DNA from: Cellvibrionaceae bacterium
GTDB lineage: Bacteria; Pseudomonadota; Gammaproteobacteria; Pseudomonadales; Cellvibrionaceae
NCBI GenBank assembly: GCA_002707785.1
Contig: PANW01000005.1
Location: 40,886 to 80,340, forward strand
Direction: 5' to 3'
Length of the DNA: 39,455 nucleotides
Shown in pieces: positions 1-7,392 of the stretch. The translations under genes and the position numbers were made by a program. The notes beneath the pieces were generated by a model, which was given only the letters and a program-made list of their open reading frames with translations, had not been told where the DNA came from and did not search any database. The stretch's first letter is position 1; each line of letters begins with the position of its first letter.

Positions 1-255
1 TCGATTGTAAACGAGAGGATTTTTATCTTATTTTTCATATAGTTAAAATTCAACATATAGCCAATACCATGAAAAATACCATGATCAGAAAAAAATTGAA
101 AAAAGTTACATTTATTTCCAGGGCGCACAAAAAACAACCAGACCTCATCAAGACGAGTAATAGCTTAGAGCTTTAAATTTGATCTGATCCAAGCGGTCTT
201 TACGGATCATACCACTTCTTCTCTCCAAGAGGCTCATTTATAGATGTGTAGAGTT
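1..255. other. noncoding left edge, no gene seen
   Basis: This AT-rich stretch holds no open frame with a believable start. The only structure seen is a short inverted repeat, tgatcc at 185-190 and ggatca at 204-209. It lies 5' of the tRNA-like sequence, so it may be host DNA or the end of a neighbouring element. Nothing in the window decides this. Confidence 0.4.
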
Positions 256-342
256 GTTAGAGTAATGAAATTGGTAGACATGATGGATTCTCAAAACCCA
301 TTACCTTCGCGGGCGTGCCGGTTCGAGTCCGGCCTCTTACCA
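256..342 (+). tRNA. degenerate tRNA-Leu-like sequence (possible attachment site)
   Basis: The sequence folds as a long-variable-arm class II tRNA most like tRNA-Leu(CAA). The acceptor arms are gttagag (256-262) and ctcttac (334-340), with one T-T mismatch. The D stem is atg/cat (265-267 with 279-281) and contains the conserved aaattggtaga loop. The T arm is perfect, gccgg-ttcgagt-ccggc (317-333). The anticodon arm is abnormal: stem atgga/cccat has an A-C mismatch and a 9-nt loop (288-296), as if two bases were inserted before caaaa. The base after the acceptor is C instead of the usual A73, and no regular CCA follows. It is therefore probably a decayed or element-borne copy. tRNA 3' ends are the usual targets of this ICE family, and its 3' end faces the ICE genes. 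Confidence 0.5.
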
Positions 343-382
343 TCCCCCTCCCCCTCGTAGCAGCCACAAATAGCTAAAAGCA

Positions 383-1366
383 TCAGCTAGCAATATTCTG
401 GAACTGATCACCCAACTTATAACTATTTCGCTTGTCTTGCTCCAATATTCCAGCATCAAACAGGTTTCTTAATACTTGGCGCACAACATCCAAATCCAGG
501 TCATAATGCGCAGCTTTAATTTTCCTAAGGACTGGCGGAATACGGCTTTGTAGAATATCACTCGTTAATTGAGCGACCTTTTGTTTTACCTCAATTTCAT
601 GCTCGCTATTTTGTATAACAGTTTCTGTCTCTCCCTGCACGTCATAATCTCCACCAAGATCTGATTTTAAAGTACGCGCCAAACCAATCATGCCCAAGGT
701 ACTCAATTCCAATAACAGACTCAGTATTCCGTACCCCATCACACTAACCACTTGAGGATCAATATTCAGGACTTGGCCAACCCCAGCAAAGAATCGAGTC
801 GTAGGAACCGCCTGGGCTGCAGTTTCCAACCCTACATTTGAAGAATCCTCCGTTAGATCAGCCAATGTAGATTTAAGCGACGCAATAGTCTCCAAATCAG
901 TTTCACTTTCTTTCCACTGGCTGTGGTAAGCGCTCCCCAATCGTTTTTCCAACAAGCGTTCATGGAAGGCTATTGCCTGCCTGGTGCTCTCAATTCTCAA
1001 CTGCAGGGCAATGTATTGATCAGATCGAACCTGGGACTCCCGCACTAAATCATGCTCTGACGTAACCAAAAAAGCGCAGCTGGCTAACCAAGAAAAAATC
1101 ATCAAAACAAGGCTAAGCATTCCATAATAGCGGCTTCTCTGGCGCTGAGACCAAAACAGATATTTCCCTATATCAATGCAACACCCAATTAATATAAACA
1201 AAACTGCTAAGAATACGGCCTTCCCCCAACCTTCTTGATCAGGCAAGGTATCAACAGTCACGCCAGAAAGAGACAAGGCAAACAGGCTTGTCAAAATCAT
1301 ACTGACAAGACAGAAAATAGCCTGGGTAACCTGAACCAAACGAAGCATAAAAGAAGCCACAAACAT
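383..1366 (-). CDS. integral membrane protein with coiled coil and C-terminal winged-helix-like segment
   Basis: I do not recognise a named family for this 327-aa protein. Three hydrophobic segments fall in the first 100 residues (about 12-34, 48-68 and 82-100). A soluble, partly coiled-coil stretch rich in charged residues follows (about 105-170). A fourth hydrophobic segment is at about 205-230. The C-terminal 80 residues (VRQVLRNLFDAGILEQD) look like the end of a winged-helix fold. This would place a possible DNA- or protein-binding tail on the cytoplasmic side. The start is uncertain: neither M1 nor M7 has a clear ribosome-binding site. It is divergent from the next gene across a 300-base gap. 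A membrane-anchored regulator or exclusion-type protein are both possible; the role is unknown. Confidence 0.6.
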   Translation of the reverse strand: MFVASFMLRLVQVTQAIFCLVSMILTSLFALSLSGVTVDTLPDQEGWGKAVFLAVLFILIGCCIDIGKYLFWSQRQRSRYYGMLSLVLMIFSWLASCAFLVTSEHDLVRESQVRSDQYIALQLRIESTRQAIAFHERLLEKRLGSAYHSQWKESETDLETIASLKSTLADLTEDSSNVGLETAAQAVPTTRFFAGVGQVLNIDPQVVSVMGYGILSLLLELSTLGMIGLARTLKSDLGGDYDVQGETETVIQNSEHEIEVKQKVAQLTSDILQSRIPPVLRKIKAAHYDLDLDVVRQVLRNLFDAGILEQDKRNSYKLGDQFQNIAS

Positions 1367-1674
1367 TTTTGTAGCTATAAATGGTCGCCAAGACCGCTTA
1401 TAACAACAACCGGATAGCTAACAGACCATCAATAAACTTTCCATATAACACCCCCGATAAGCTGTCGATTTGCAACTCAGGGTAGTCATAATCGTGAATT
1501 GAATCACACAACTTTCGTCGAATTTGGCACTCAAATCCGGAGGCGAATGCTGTTACAACCCCACTGATAATAATTTCTTTTTGTTATGAAAAGTTTCTCA
1601 ACGTAATTTTTCTTCATTGTTAATAGCATGGAACCGCAATCGAAAACTATGGACAGGCTGTCTGTCAGGGAACG
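1367..1674. promoter_or_regulatory. divergent intergenic region
   Basis: About 300 bases separate two divergent genes and should hold both promoters. I see no convincing -35/-10 pair. The right part (about 1570-1627) is AT-rich and is a reasonable promoter zone for the rightward gene. No repeat shared with the other intergenic regions of this window was found. Confidence 0.3.
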
Positions 1675-1710
1675 ATGGTGTTACTGCTTATGGGAAATTT
1701 TGAGGATAAA

Positions 1711-2226
1711 ATGTGCCGCTCTGCGGCCAAGACATTGATGTCATCGCTTGAGTCTCTTCAGTCGATTCATTTCAAAATAAACACCCTACCAGATAACCTG
1801 ATCACCCTTATGTCCAAGCTCAATCTCACCGAGCAAAAATTCCTGGTTCAGCGCGCAGAGCATTATTTGGTTGTCAGCATCAATCCATCAGCTTTGGAAC
1901 GCCAGATCAAAGAGCTAGAAGAGAAACGAGAAGAACGGGAGCTCGAAGATATATACCTTCTACAAGGCGCGCCACTCATCCTGATGCGCCGGTTGTTTGG
2001 TATGCATGCTTCGGAGTTTTCCCGACGCCGAAATATCCTTAATATTCGAGGTGCAGGCAGCGGCAGACCTCCTTTATGCGATGAAGAGACCGACCATTTG
2101 GTCTGGAAGCTCTGGTTACACCACAAACAACTGGATGAACGCGAGCGTTTCCTTAAAATTGCCGACGAGACCAACCTTGACCTTCACCTTATCTGGAGCG
2201 CTTTACGCGAGTATATTGATAACTGA
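1711..2226 (+). CDS. DUF2857-like ICE protein, possible FlhC/BisC-like regulator
   Basis: The protein is 171 aa from this start, or 183 aa from the ATG at 1675. The start at 1711 is preferred because gaggataaa directly precedes the ATG. Its central part (ILMRRLFGMHASEFSRRR, then GSGRPPLCDEE and a W-x-LW segment) matches the pattern I associate with DUF2857, a family found on this type of ICE. A helix-turn-helix-like arrangement around the LFGM segment is consistent with DNA binding. In ICEclc, an FlhC-like protein (BisC) acts with a ParB-like partner to switch on transfer genes. Equating this gene with BisC is inference, and no partner gene lies in the window. A charged helical stretch at about residues 68-82 (KELEEKREERELED) may dimerise. 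Confidence 0.5.
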   Translation: MCRSAAKTLMSSLESLQSIHFKINTLPDNLITLMSKLNLTEQKFLVQRAEHYLVVSINPSALERQIKELEEKREERELEDIYLLQGAPLILMRRLFGMHASEFSRRRNILNIRGAGSGRPPLCDEETDHLVWKLWLHHKQLDERERFLKIADETNLDLHLIWSALREYIDN

Positions 2227-2272
2227 CTACTAAAATGTGACTTCAGAACCTCATTTATCACCCCATTTACAG

Positions 2273-2278
2273 TATAAT
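2273..2278 (+). promoter_or_regulatory. candidate -10 box
   Basis: A perfect tataat lies 43 bases before the start at 2321. No good -35 hexamer sits at 16-18 bases, so it could be activator-dependent. A strong ribosome-binding site (aaggaga, 2307-2313) follows. Confidence 0.35.
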
Positions 2279-2320
2279 TGTAGCTTCCTACATGGACTCC
2301 CCACTTAAGGAGAACAATGG

Positions 2321-2560
2321 ATGTTTACTCAAAGCTCATTCCGCATTTCATGTATCTTGGCCATGCTGCTTTTGTCCACGTCGGCAACAGCGGGGCAAAA
2401 TTGGGAATATCTGGTAAAAACCTACCCCTTACTGGGTAATGACGGGGCACTAACCCAAACGCTGAATAAATTAGGTGAGCAGCAGTGGGAGCTTGTGAAT
2501 TGCGCCAAAGGCAGTGCAAAACTTACTTGTATTTTTAAGCGCCCTACAAAAGGTGCCTAA
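2321..2560 (+). CDS. small secreted DUF4177-like protein
   Basis: The 79-aa protein has a Sec signal peptide (about residues 1-24, cleavage near ATAGQ). The mature part has the pattern WEY ... LNKLGEQQWELV ... CIFKRP. This is the layout of the short DUF4177 family (W-E-Y, then L-N-x-L-G-x-x-G-W-E-L-V, then the F-K-R end), here with Q for the usual G before W. Two cysteines in the mature part could form a disulfide in the periplasm. It is followed within 4 bases by a small membrane protein, so the two are probably cotranscribed. The function of this family is unknown. Confidence 0.6.
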   Translation: MFTQSSFRISCILAMLLLSTSATAGQNWEYLVKTYPLLGNDGALTQTLNKLGEQQWELVNCAKGSAKLTCIFKRPTKGA

Positions 2561-2564
2561 TCTG

Positions 2565-2783
2565 ATGAAATGGCTCAAAGCGTCTTATCTGTTCATTGCC
2601 GCATTGATTGCCGGTGTGCTCAGCCTATGCTGGCGCACCCTGCTATTTCTAGTTGATCTTATAGATGGCGGCGATGACGAAAATGATCACGCCCCAACCG
2701 ACAACATTATTCATTACAACCACCGAAGCGGTGAGATTGATCCGGTAAAACGTGCTGACGGCCTTTACGACAATAAGTTATAG
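2565..2783 (+). CDS. small single-pass membrane protein
   Basis: This 72-aa protein has one hydrophobic segment (about residues 8-30) and a charged, Asp/His-rich tail (DGGDDENDHAPTD). I chose the ATG at 2565 because aaggtg precedes it at good spacing. A longer frame from 2514 would overlap the upstream gene by 47 bases. It follows the DUF4177-like gene by 4 bases and is closed by a hairpin terminator. Family not recognised. Confidence 0.55.
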   Translation: MKWLKASYLFIAALIAGVLSLCWRTLLFLVDLIDGGDDENDHAPTDNIIHYNHRSGEIDPVKRADGLYDNKL

Positions 2784-2784
2784 A

Positions 2785-2816
2785 AATGCCCGTAAAACCG
2801 AAGTTCTACGGGCATT
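2785..2816. terminator. bidirectional terminator
   Basis: A perfect 10-bp stem (aatgcccgta / tacgggcatt) with a 12-base loop lies between convergent genes ending at 2783 (+) and 2829 (-). It can serve both strands. Confidence 0.75.
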
Positions 2817-2828
2817 GGGTTTGATCAA

Positions 2829-3320
2829 CTAAAGTAATCCTCGCTCAGCAAACGATTCCACTGTCTCATCACCTACAATAAAGTGATCCAGCACCCGGAT
2901 ATCCATCAATGACAAAGCCTCTTTCAGCCGTTGTGTGATACTTCTATCACTCTGACTCGGCTCAGCCACTCCCGATGGATGATTGTGAGCAAAAATCACT
3001 GCAGCGGCATTCACCTGTAAAGCAGCCTTGACCACTTCACGGGGATAAACACTGCAACCATCAATGGTGCCCGCAAACATTTCCCGATACTCAATCAGTC
3101 TATGTTGGCTATCAACAAACAGGCAGCTAAATACTTCTCGCTGCTGCCCTGCTAGCTGTAAGCGCAGATAGTCGCGTACTTCATGCGGGGAACTAAACAC
3201 CTGGTCACGGGTTTTCAATCGTGCATAGAGCAAGTGTTTGGCTTCAGCAATCAGTTGGTTTTCCTGCTCGAATGCCGTTTCGGCGAAATACATTTCATTC
3301 GAAGGCTTAACGGTTTTCAT
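2829..3320 (-). CDS. radC: RadC-like JAB/MPN domain protein
   Basis: This 163-aa protein of the RadC family carries the JAB/MPN metal-site signature HNHPSG followed by S-x-x-D ([16 protein letters not shown], about residues 112-127). Its length fits the short RadC-like proteins carried by many ICEs, which lack the helix-hairpin-helix part of chromosomal RadC. The start is the internal ATG with gggag seven bases upstream, not the longer frame from 3350. Its role is not established; a metalloprotease-like or DNA-processing helper function is suggested for the family. It lies downstream of the DUF3577 gene, with a strong hairpin between them. Confidence 0.85.
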   Translation of the reverse strand: MKTVKPSNEMYFAETAFEQENQLIAEAKHLLYARLKTRDQVFSSPHEVRDYLRLQLAGQQREVFSCLFVDSQHRLIEYREMFAGTIDGCSVYPREVVKAALQVNAAAVIFAHNHPSGVAEPSQSDRSITQRLKEALSLMDIRVLDHFIVGDETVESFAERGLL

Positions 3321-3359
3321 GATGTGCTCCCATAGGAATAGGGAACACACCAGGTCCTT

Positions 3360-3379
3360 ATGGGAACGGTGGTTCCCAT
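3360..3379 (-). promoter_or_regulatory. hairpin upstream of radC
   Basis: A perfect 8-bp stem, atgggaac / gttcccat, with a 4-base loop lies 40 bases before the radC start. No T-run follows, so an RNA-level control or stability element, or an operator, is as likely as a terminator. Confidence 0.45.
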
Positions 3380-3432
3380 GAGGATGGAATGGACAGAATA
3401 TAACGTTAGATCAATACTGCCCTGGTGGCGTG

Positions 3433-3906
3433 TTATCCATTTGCGACTTGAGGCGTGCCCTCATGATCATCAAAAGTGCGTTGGTCTTCATAGACCAGTT
3501 CACCGTTGATTTTCATGGAATGAATACGCGTCAAGAAGCCACCTATCGCAGCCCCCAATTCACCAGCACGCTCACCTTGTTTATAGATGAATGCTTTGGC
3601 ACGAGGGTTAGCCATATTAAAGCGAATCAGCACATTGGCATCTTCGGCTTCGATAGCTTCCCGGTGTTCTAACACAACACCGAGTACGGTTTCAGACGAA
3701 ATAACGAGATCATGATATTCATAATGCACGTTATCCGCTGGCCCCTGGATAACCGATACTTGAGCTGCATAGCGTTCAGGTTTACCTTCAGCACCGAATT
3801 CACGAATGCTGTTCAGATAACCAATACCATTGGCATACTCGTTGAAGTACCGGTTGTTTTCTGCAGTAGCAGAGGACGTTGTTGTATTTTCGGTTGGTTT
3901 ACTCAT
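3433..3906 (-). CDS. DUF3577 / STY4534-family ICE protein
   Basis: This 157-aa protein matches DUF3577 (STY4534 family), an ICE-specific family. After a Ser/Thr-rich leader come YFNEYANGIGYLNSIREF, then a beta-rich core (YAAQVSVIQGPADNVHYEYHDLVIS), then the C-terminal GFLTRIHSMKINGE. The predicted pattern of strands is compatible with an OB-like single-strand-binding fold, but that is inference. The ATG is preceded by aggag seven bases upstream. A long leader carrying one copy of the three-copy repeat element and a strong hairpin precedes it. It belongs to the ICE maintenance or early-transfer set. Confidence 0.8.
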   Translation of the reverse strand: MSKPTENTTTSSATAENNRYFNEYANGIGYLNSIREFGAEGKPERYAAQVSVIQGPADNVHYEYHDLVISSETVLGVVLEHREAIEAEDANVLIRFNMANPRAKAFIYKQGERAGELGAAIGGFLTRIHSMKINGELVYEDQRTFDDHEGTPQVANG

Positions 3907-3954
3907 AGCAGTGCTCCTGATTCAATGAGTTGATGTGATAAAAAGAGCCGCCGA

Positions 3955-3984
3955 CCCAATGGGGCAACAAGCTCCCCGGTTGGG
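3955..3984 (-). promoter_or_regulatory. leader hairpin upstream of DUF3577 gene
   Basis: The interrupted stem cccaa-ggggc / gctcccc-ttggg can form about 48 bases before the start codon. There is no T-run next to it, so it is probably a leader RNA structure rather than a simple terminator. Confidence 0.4.
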
Positions 3985-4065
3985 TGAGTGAACAAACAGA
4001 TCATTCAGTATTTCCGTAGGAATTACTGCATACCACACCGAAGCGTTGATCCGGGTATGTAAGGT

Positions 4066-4088
4066 GCTATTGAGACAGCAATAGCCAC
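4066..4088 (-). repeat. three-copy ICE leader element, copy 1
   Basis: The core reads ctattgagacagcaatagcc on the plus strand and forms a hairpin (gctattg / caatagc). Near-identical copies lie at 28947-28969 and 30658-30680 in the same orientation. Each is upstream of a minus-strand start codon, here about 160 bases before the DUF3577 gene. A ccggg motif flanks the core on its left side. Such a repeat suggests a shared promoter or RNA leader. Confidence 0.7.
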
Positions 4089-4120
4089 TGTGGGTATGTG
4101 TTAGGTTATTCATGATCAAA

Positions 4121-5677
4121 TCATTTCCCTGCTGCCTTCTTACCTTTCAGGCGACCGGCTAAACGCGGATTAATTCGTCCCGCCCCGGCTGTGCCACGGG
4201 TGATCGCCTGGGTAGCACCATCAAGCTGAGAGGCTACTCGAATACCTGCCAAGCCGAGGTAAACGGATAACAGTAATGGCAATACCAAATACAACCCGCC
4301 AGTAAGAAAGTTAAGAATGATCCGTTTAAGCGTGAGGTCAGTGCTAAACAGCGTGGTCACGCTGCCAGGGTCAGGATAAAACGCCTGAATCAGGTTTTGA
4401 TCCACCCACCAGGCAAAGAACCACAATACAGTCCAAAATTTGACAGTGAACAGGATCAGCGCACCGATAATCAACAAAGAAAACTTGTAGCGGCTGATTA
4501 GAATAAAGAACGGCAACAGCGTGTAGAGTCCCATCAGAATCAGAGCTTGCACCATGGGTGCTGCTTCAAGGAATACACGTAGATAAGCGGCAAAAGACAC
4601 GCTGGTTTTTCCAAGGCCGTAAGCAGCCAGACCTTGTTGTGCGGCATTCTGTACCGACACCATCACCCCAGGCTCCCCAACACTGAAATCGACCAGATTC
4701 CCATAGGCAAAGTCGTAACCGCGAGTAGTCCAACGCGGCGGAGAATTGATCAATGCAATTTGTATAACCGCATCGCGACGTGGCGCAGGGTCCCATCCCG
4801 GTTCAGCGGCAGCAGAGAGCAAATCGAGATCACCCTGCTCACTGAGAATCGATTGCTGAATACCCAGCCACCACTCCGAACAAAATGGCTTTCCATAAAC
4901 AGGATGGTTAGTCGCATCCCATTCCACGTCCCTGAGTGCCGACCAGGGGTACCCTTCCCTGACGGTATCCGCACGAATGCTATCGTAATATCCCGGTATT
5001 TCCTGATACACATGCGAGCCAATCCAATCGGGATCACTCTCCCCATAACTGTTTAGCAATGCAGTAATTGCTGCGCTGCTGGGACGTTCGGCCAGATATT
5101 TTGATCGCGCCTCAACGAAACAGTCTCGAAAGAAATCGTTAATCTCATGTTGCAAATTAGGGTCTTGAATGGATGCATCGCGCAATTCATCGACATACCC
5201 CCGAAAATCCAGCGTGGGCGGTACATCTTCCATCACTGCGCGGTTAAAACCCGAACTAAAACTCATCACCGCATACCAGAACACGGGTACATTCACTGTC
5301 ACAGGTGCGGCATTAAACGAAATGCCCCCACCATAGGTAGTACGTGAGTTATTGACCGTCGCCACTGGCTGCGCAGGCGTCCCAATGACTGCGCGTGGCG
5401 TGAACGATAAATCGACAGCATTCAACGGTGTCGCCGGCACGGCTGCAATCAGGATCACAAAGAAGGCGACAAAGAACTCCACCTCGACGATACGTAGTGT
5501 GGTATTGCCCGCTTCCTCGGCATCTTCACCCGCATAGGAGCGAATAATAGTATCGAGAAGAATCCCCAGAAACGGCAGAAACACGATACCGGTAGCCACC
5601 AGCACGTCCCAAATGCTGTTATAGAACAGCCAGCCAAATAACGTGGTATAGAGTTCTAGCGTACTATCAACTGCCAT
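4121..5677 (-). CDS. traG: TraG-like mating-pair stabilisation / pilus assembly protein (TraG N-terminal domain)
   Basis: This 518-aa inner-membrane protein is the last gene of the secretion operon and matches the TraG N-terminal domain family (PF07916) found at this position in MPF-G systems. Hydrophobic segments lie near residues 20-45, 70-90, 365-410 and 430-480, enclosing a large periplasmic part (about 100-355). The C-terminus is basic (GRLKGKKAAGK). It is shorter than F-plasmid TraG because the extracellular C-terminal domain of F TraG is absent, which is normal for this ICE family. It starts 4 bases after the preceding gene. Role by family: mating-pair formation with the recipient. Confidence 0.85.
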   Translation of the reverse strand: MAVDSTLELYTTLFGWLFYNSIWDVLVATGIVFLPFLGILLDTIIRSYAGEDAEEAGNTTLRIVEVEFFVAFFVILIAAVPATPLNAVDLSFTPRAVIGTPAQPVATVNNSRTTYGGGISFNAAPVTVNVPVFWYAVMSFSSGFNRAVMEDVPPTLDFRGYVDELRDASIQDPNLQHEINDFFRDCFVEARSKYLAERPSSAAITALLNSYGESDPDWIGSHVYQEIPGYYDSIRADTVREGYPWSALRDVEWDATNHPVYGKPFCSEWWLGIQQSILSEQGDLDLLSAAAEPGWDPAPRRDAVIQIALINSPPRWTTRGYDFAYGNLVDFSVGEPGVMVSVQNAAQQGLAAYGLGKTSVSFAAYLRVFLEAAPMVQALILMGLYTLLPFFILISRYKFSLLIIGALILFTVKFWTVLWFFAWWVDQNLIQAFYPDPGSVTTLFSTDLTLKRIILNFLTGGLYLVLPLLLSVYLGLAGIRVASQLDGATQAITRGTAGAGRINPRLAGRLKGKKAAGK

Positions 5678-5681
5678 ACCG

Positions 5682-6026
5682 TTAAGCCACCCTTCCTAAC
5701 AAAATCGCTAAAGGGTTTTGAACAACCAAACATTCATAAAGAACGATCAAAATAATTAATGGGTGACGACTTGCTGAGGATGAAGAGTCATTCCGACGAT
5801 GACGGGTAAGATGGCAGACAAGCTGAGGCCAAAACAGCACCAGCAAACTATAGATACCAGCACGCCACCAACCCAACGGCAAGTTCGCGACCAGTGAACC
5901 TATCGCCTGAGGAGACTGCGAACTCCCCCAGATACTGACCGCGACTCCCACTATGAGTACTAATACCAACGCAGCGGAGGTATATCCCCAGAGCAAGAAC
6001 TGTCTCTTTAAAGCGGTAAATTTCAT
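5682..6026 (-). CDS. small ICE membrane protein between PFL_4711 and TraG
   Basis: About 114 aa from the ATG at 6026. A longer frame from 6056 would overlap the preceding gene by 20 bases. It has three hydrophobic stretches (about residues 8-32, 45-66 and 86-110) and no catalytic motif. MPF-G operons often carry an unnamed short membrane protein here. Its position between PFL_4711 and TraG suggests a role in the inner-membrane part of the mating channel, but no function can be assigned. Confidence 0.65.
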   Translation of the reverse strand: MKFTALKRQFLLWGYTSAALVLVLIVGVAVSIWGSSQSPQAIGSLVANLPLGWWRAGIYSLLVLFWPQLVCHLTRHRRNDSSSSASRHPLIILIVLYECLVVQNPLAILLGRVA

Positions 6027-6036
6027 TGCTCTGCTC

Positions 6037-7392
6037 TCATTGTTCGACACCACCATTTTTCAGGGGACGAGGATCAGTCGGTACTGTGGCAGGCGTATTC
6101 ACAGACGATTGCCGGATCGCATTGTCCCGCAGCAATAGCTCTACAACGGTCGAAGTAACAAATTTATCGCGGGCATCTTTCTCGAAAATCACATTACTGA
6201 TTTCGCTTTCCAACTCATCCAGTGCCTGGATTACCTCTTGCTGCGCAATCTCATTCGCTGCGACATAGCCCTCTTTCCGACCTGCCAATAGCAAGCGTCG
6301 AATGATCATCGCCTCCTCCATGACCCTCGCTTCGGCAATTTCCTGGCCGAGCTTATTAATGACAATGGATATTTCGTCGGGAGACTGATTTCGAATCGCC
6401 AGAATGACTTGGAGTGTCACCGCAATACCCGGCGCTTCGACTTGCTCCAGATTTACCCGTGTAGGCTGCGTTGAACCTGAAACCAGATCCACTAACAGCT
6501 GCACGATATCGTCAGTAGACTCCTCAATATAAGGAATCAATCCTTTTCCAGGCCTTGTCCCTTTGGTACAGCTGTCACAAAGGCCTACCTCAATCTCACC
6601 CAATACATTATTGATCCACCGGTCAACCGCGTTAGGACCGTCAAAATGCTGAGCAAGAGGTGCGCTACCAGGCAAGTTACTACTTGTTTCTGGAGGCCGT
6701 TGCGACAATATATTCAATCCAGCTTTGGCAACATCTGACAGCACGCGAATCGGCGGCTGGTTAACACCACCCGCCCTCAGACCACCGACCCATTCAATCC
6801 CCTCGTTAGGCGCATCTTCTGCATCGTCGACCGCATCGTGAATATTGGCTCCACCGATACCTACTGAACGCTTCCAGGAATCGCCCCAACTGACTGTAAT
6901 CCACTCATCAAAAGGGTTTGTGTTATTGGCGATCTCGTATTGAATACGCTCACAGCTTTTAGTGGCCAGCGAAAAGGATTCGTTGGCGCGCAATAAGGCG
7001 TTTTGAAACAAGTCATACAGACCCGGATTTGCCTTTTGAAGAATATAACCAGGCAAATTTGCTATCGCGGCTGTGGCTGCTAATTCAATGGCATTAACAG
7101 CGTTATCGACACCATTTCGCAAATTGTCCAGTGAACTTTCGATAGCCACCATTGGATCAAAACCGCTGCAACTGAGTGCAGAGGCCTGTCCGCTTAGTGA
7201 TAAATCAATCGTAGTGATATTGAGGCTGGGGGGAATAGCAATATCCCGCCCCCCACCAATCTTGTAATAGAACAGGCTATCGTCGCTTGGCGCTTCTGCG
7301 GCAATGAGCGGATAACAGGTTATAAAACTAACAATCAAGATCATTACCATCCAACAAAACCGGGGGGCCGCATATTCAAAAATCATAAACAA
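6037..7392 (-). CDS. ICE protein, PFL_4711 family (TIGR03755)
   Basis: This 451-aa protein has an N-terminal signal peptide (about residues 1-31) and a large periplasmic part. Features of the family seen here are the Ser/Leu-rich start of the mature protein, the segment around LSCSGFDPMVAIESSLDN, a helical Ala-rich middle (AIELAATAAIANLPG), a CDSC pair near residue 265, and a charged helical C-terminus (about 325-420). It overlaps the PFL_4710 gene by 10 bases. The PFL_4710/4711 pair corresponds in position to TraU/TraH of F-like systems, so it probably acts in pilus assembly or retraction at the outer face. That equivalence is inference. Confidence 0.85.
   Translation of the reverse strand: MFMIFEYAAPRFCWMVMILIVSFITCYPLIAAEAPSDDSLFYYKIGGGRDIAIPPSLNITTIDLSLSGQASALSCSGFDPMVAIESSLDNLRNGVDNAVNAIELAATAAIANLPGYILQKANPGLYDLFQNALLRANESFSLATKSCERIQYEIANNTNPFDEWITVSWGDSWKRSVGIGGANIHDAVDDAEDAPNEGIEWVGGLRAGGVNQPPIRVLSDVAKAGLNILSQRPPETSSNLPGSAPLAQHFDGPNAVDRWINNVLGEIEVGLCDSCTKGTRPGKGLIPYIEESTDDIVQLLVDLVSGSTQPTRVNLEQVEAPGIAVTLQVILAIRNQSPDEISIVINKLGQEIAEARVMEEAMIIRRLLLAGRKEGYVAANEIAQQEVIQALDELESEISNVIFEKDARDKFVTSTVVELLLRDNAIRQSSVNTPATVPTDPRPLKNGGVEQ

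Noticed and set aside
1628-1738. 36-codon frame (starting MEPQSKTMDRL) overlapping the start of the DUF2857-like gene
   Set aside because: Very short, no ribosome-binding site, Trp/Cys/Arg-rich unnatural composition; a leader peptide cannot be excluded but is not supported.
3922-4119. 65-aa minus-strand open frame between TraG and DUF3577
   Set aside because: It overlaps the conserved leader element and the leader hairpin, has no family-like text, and is best explained as noncoding leader DNA.
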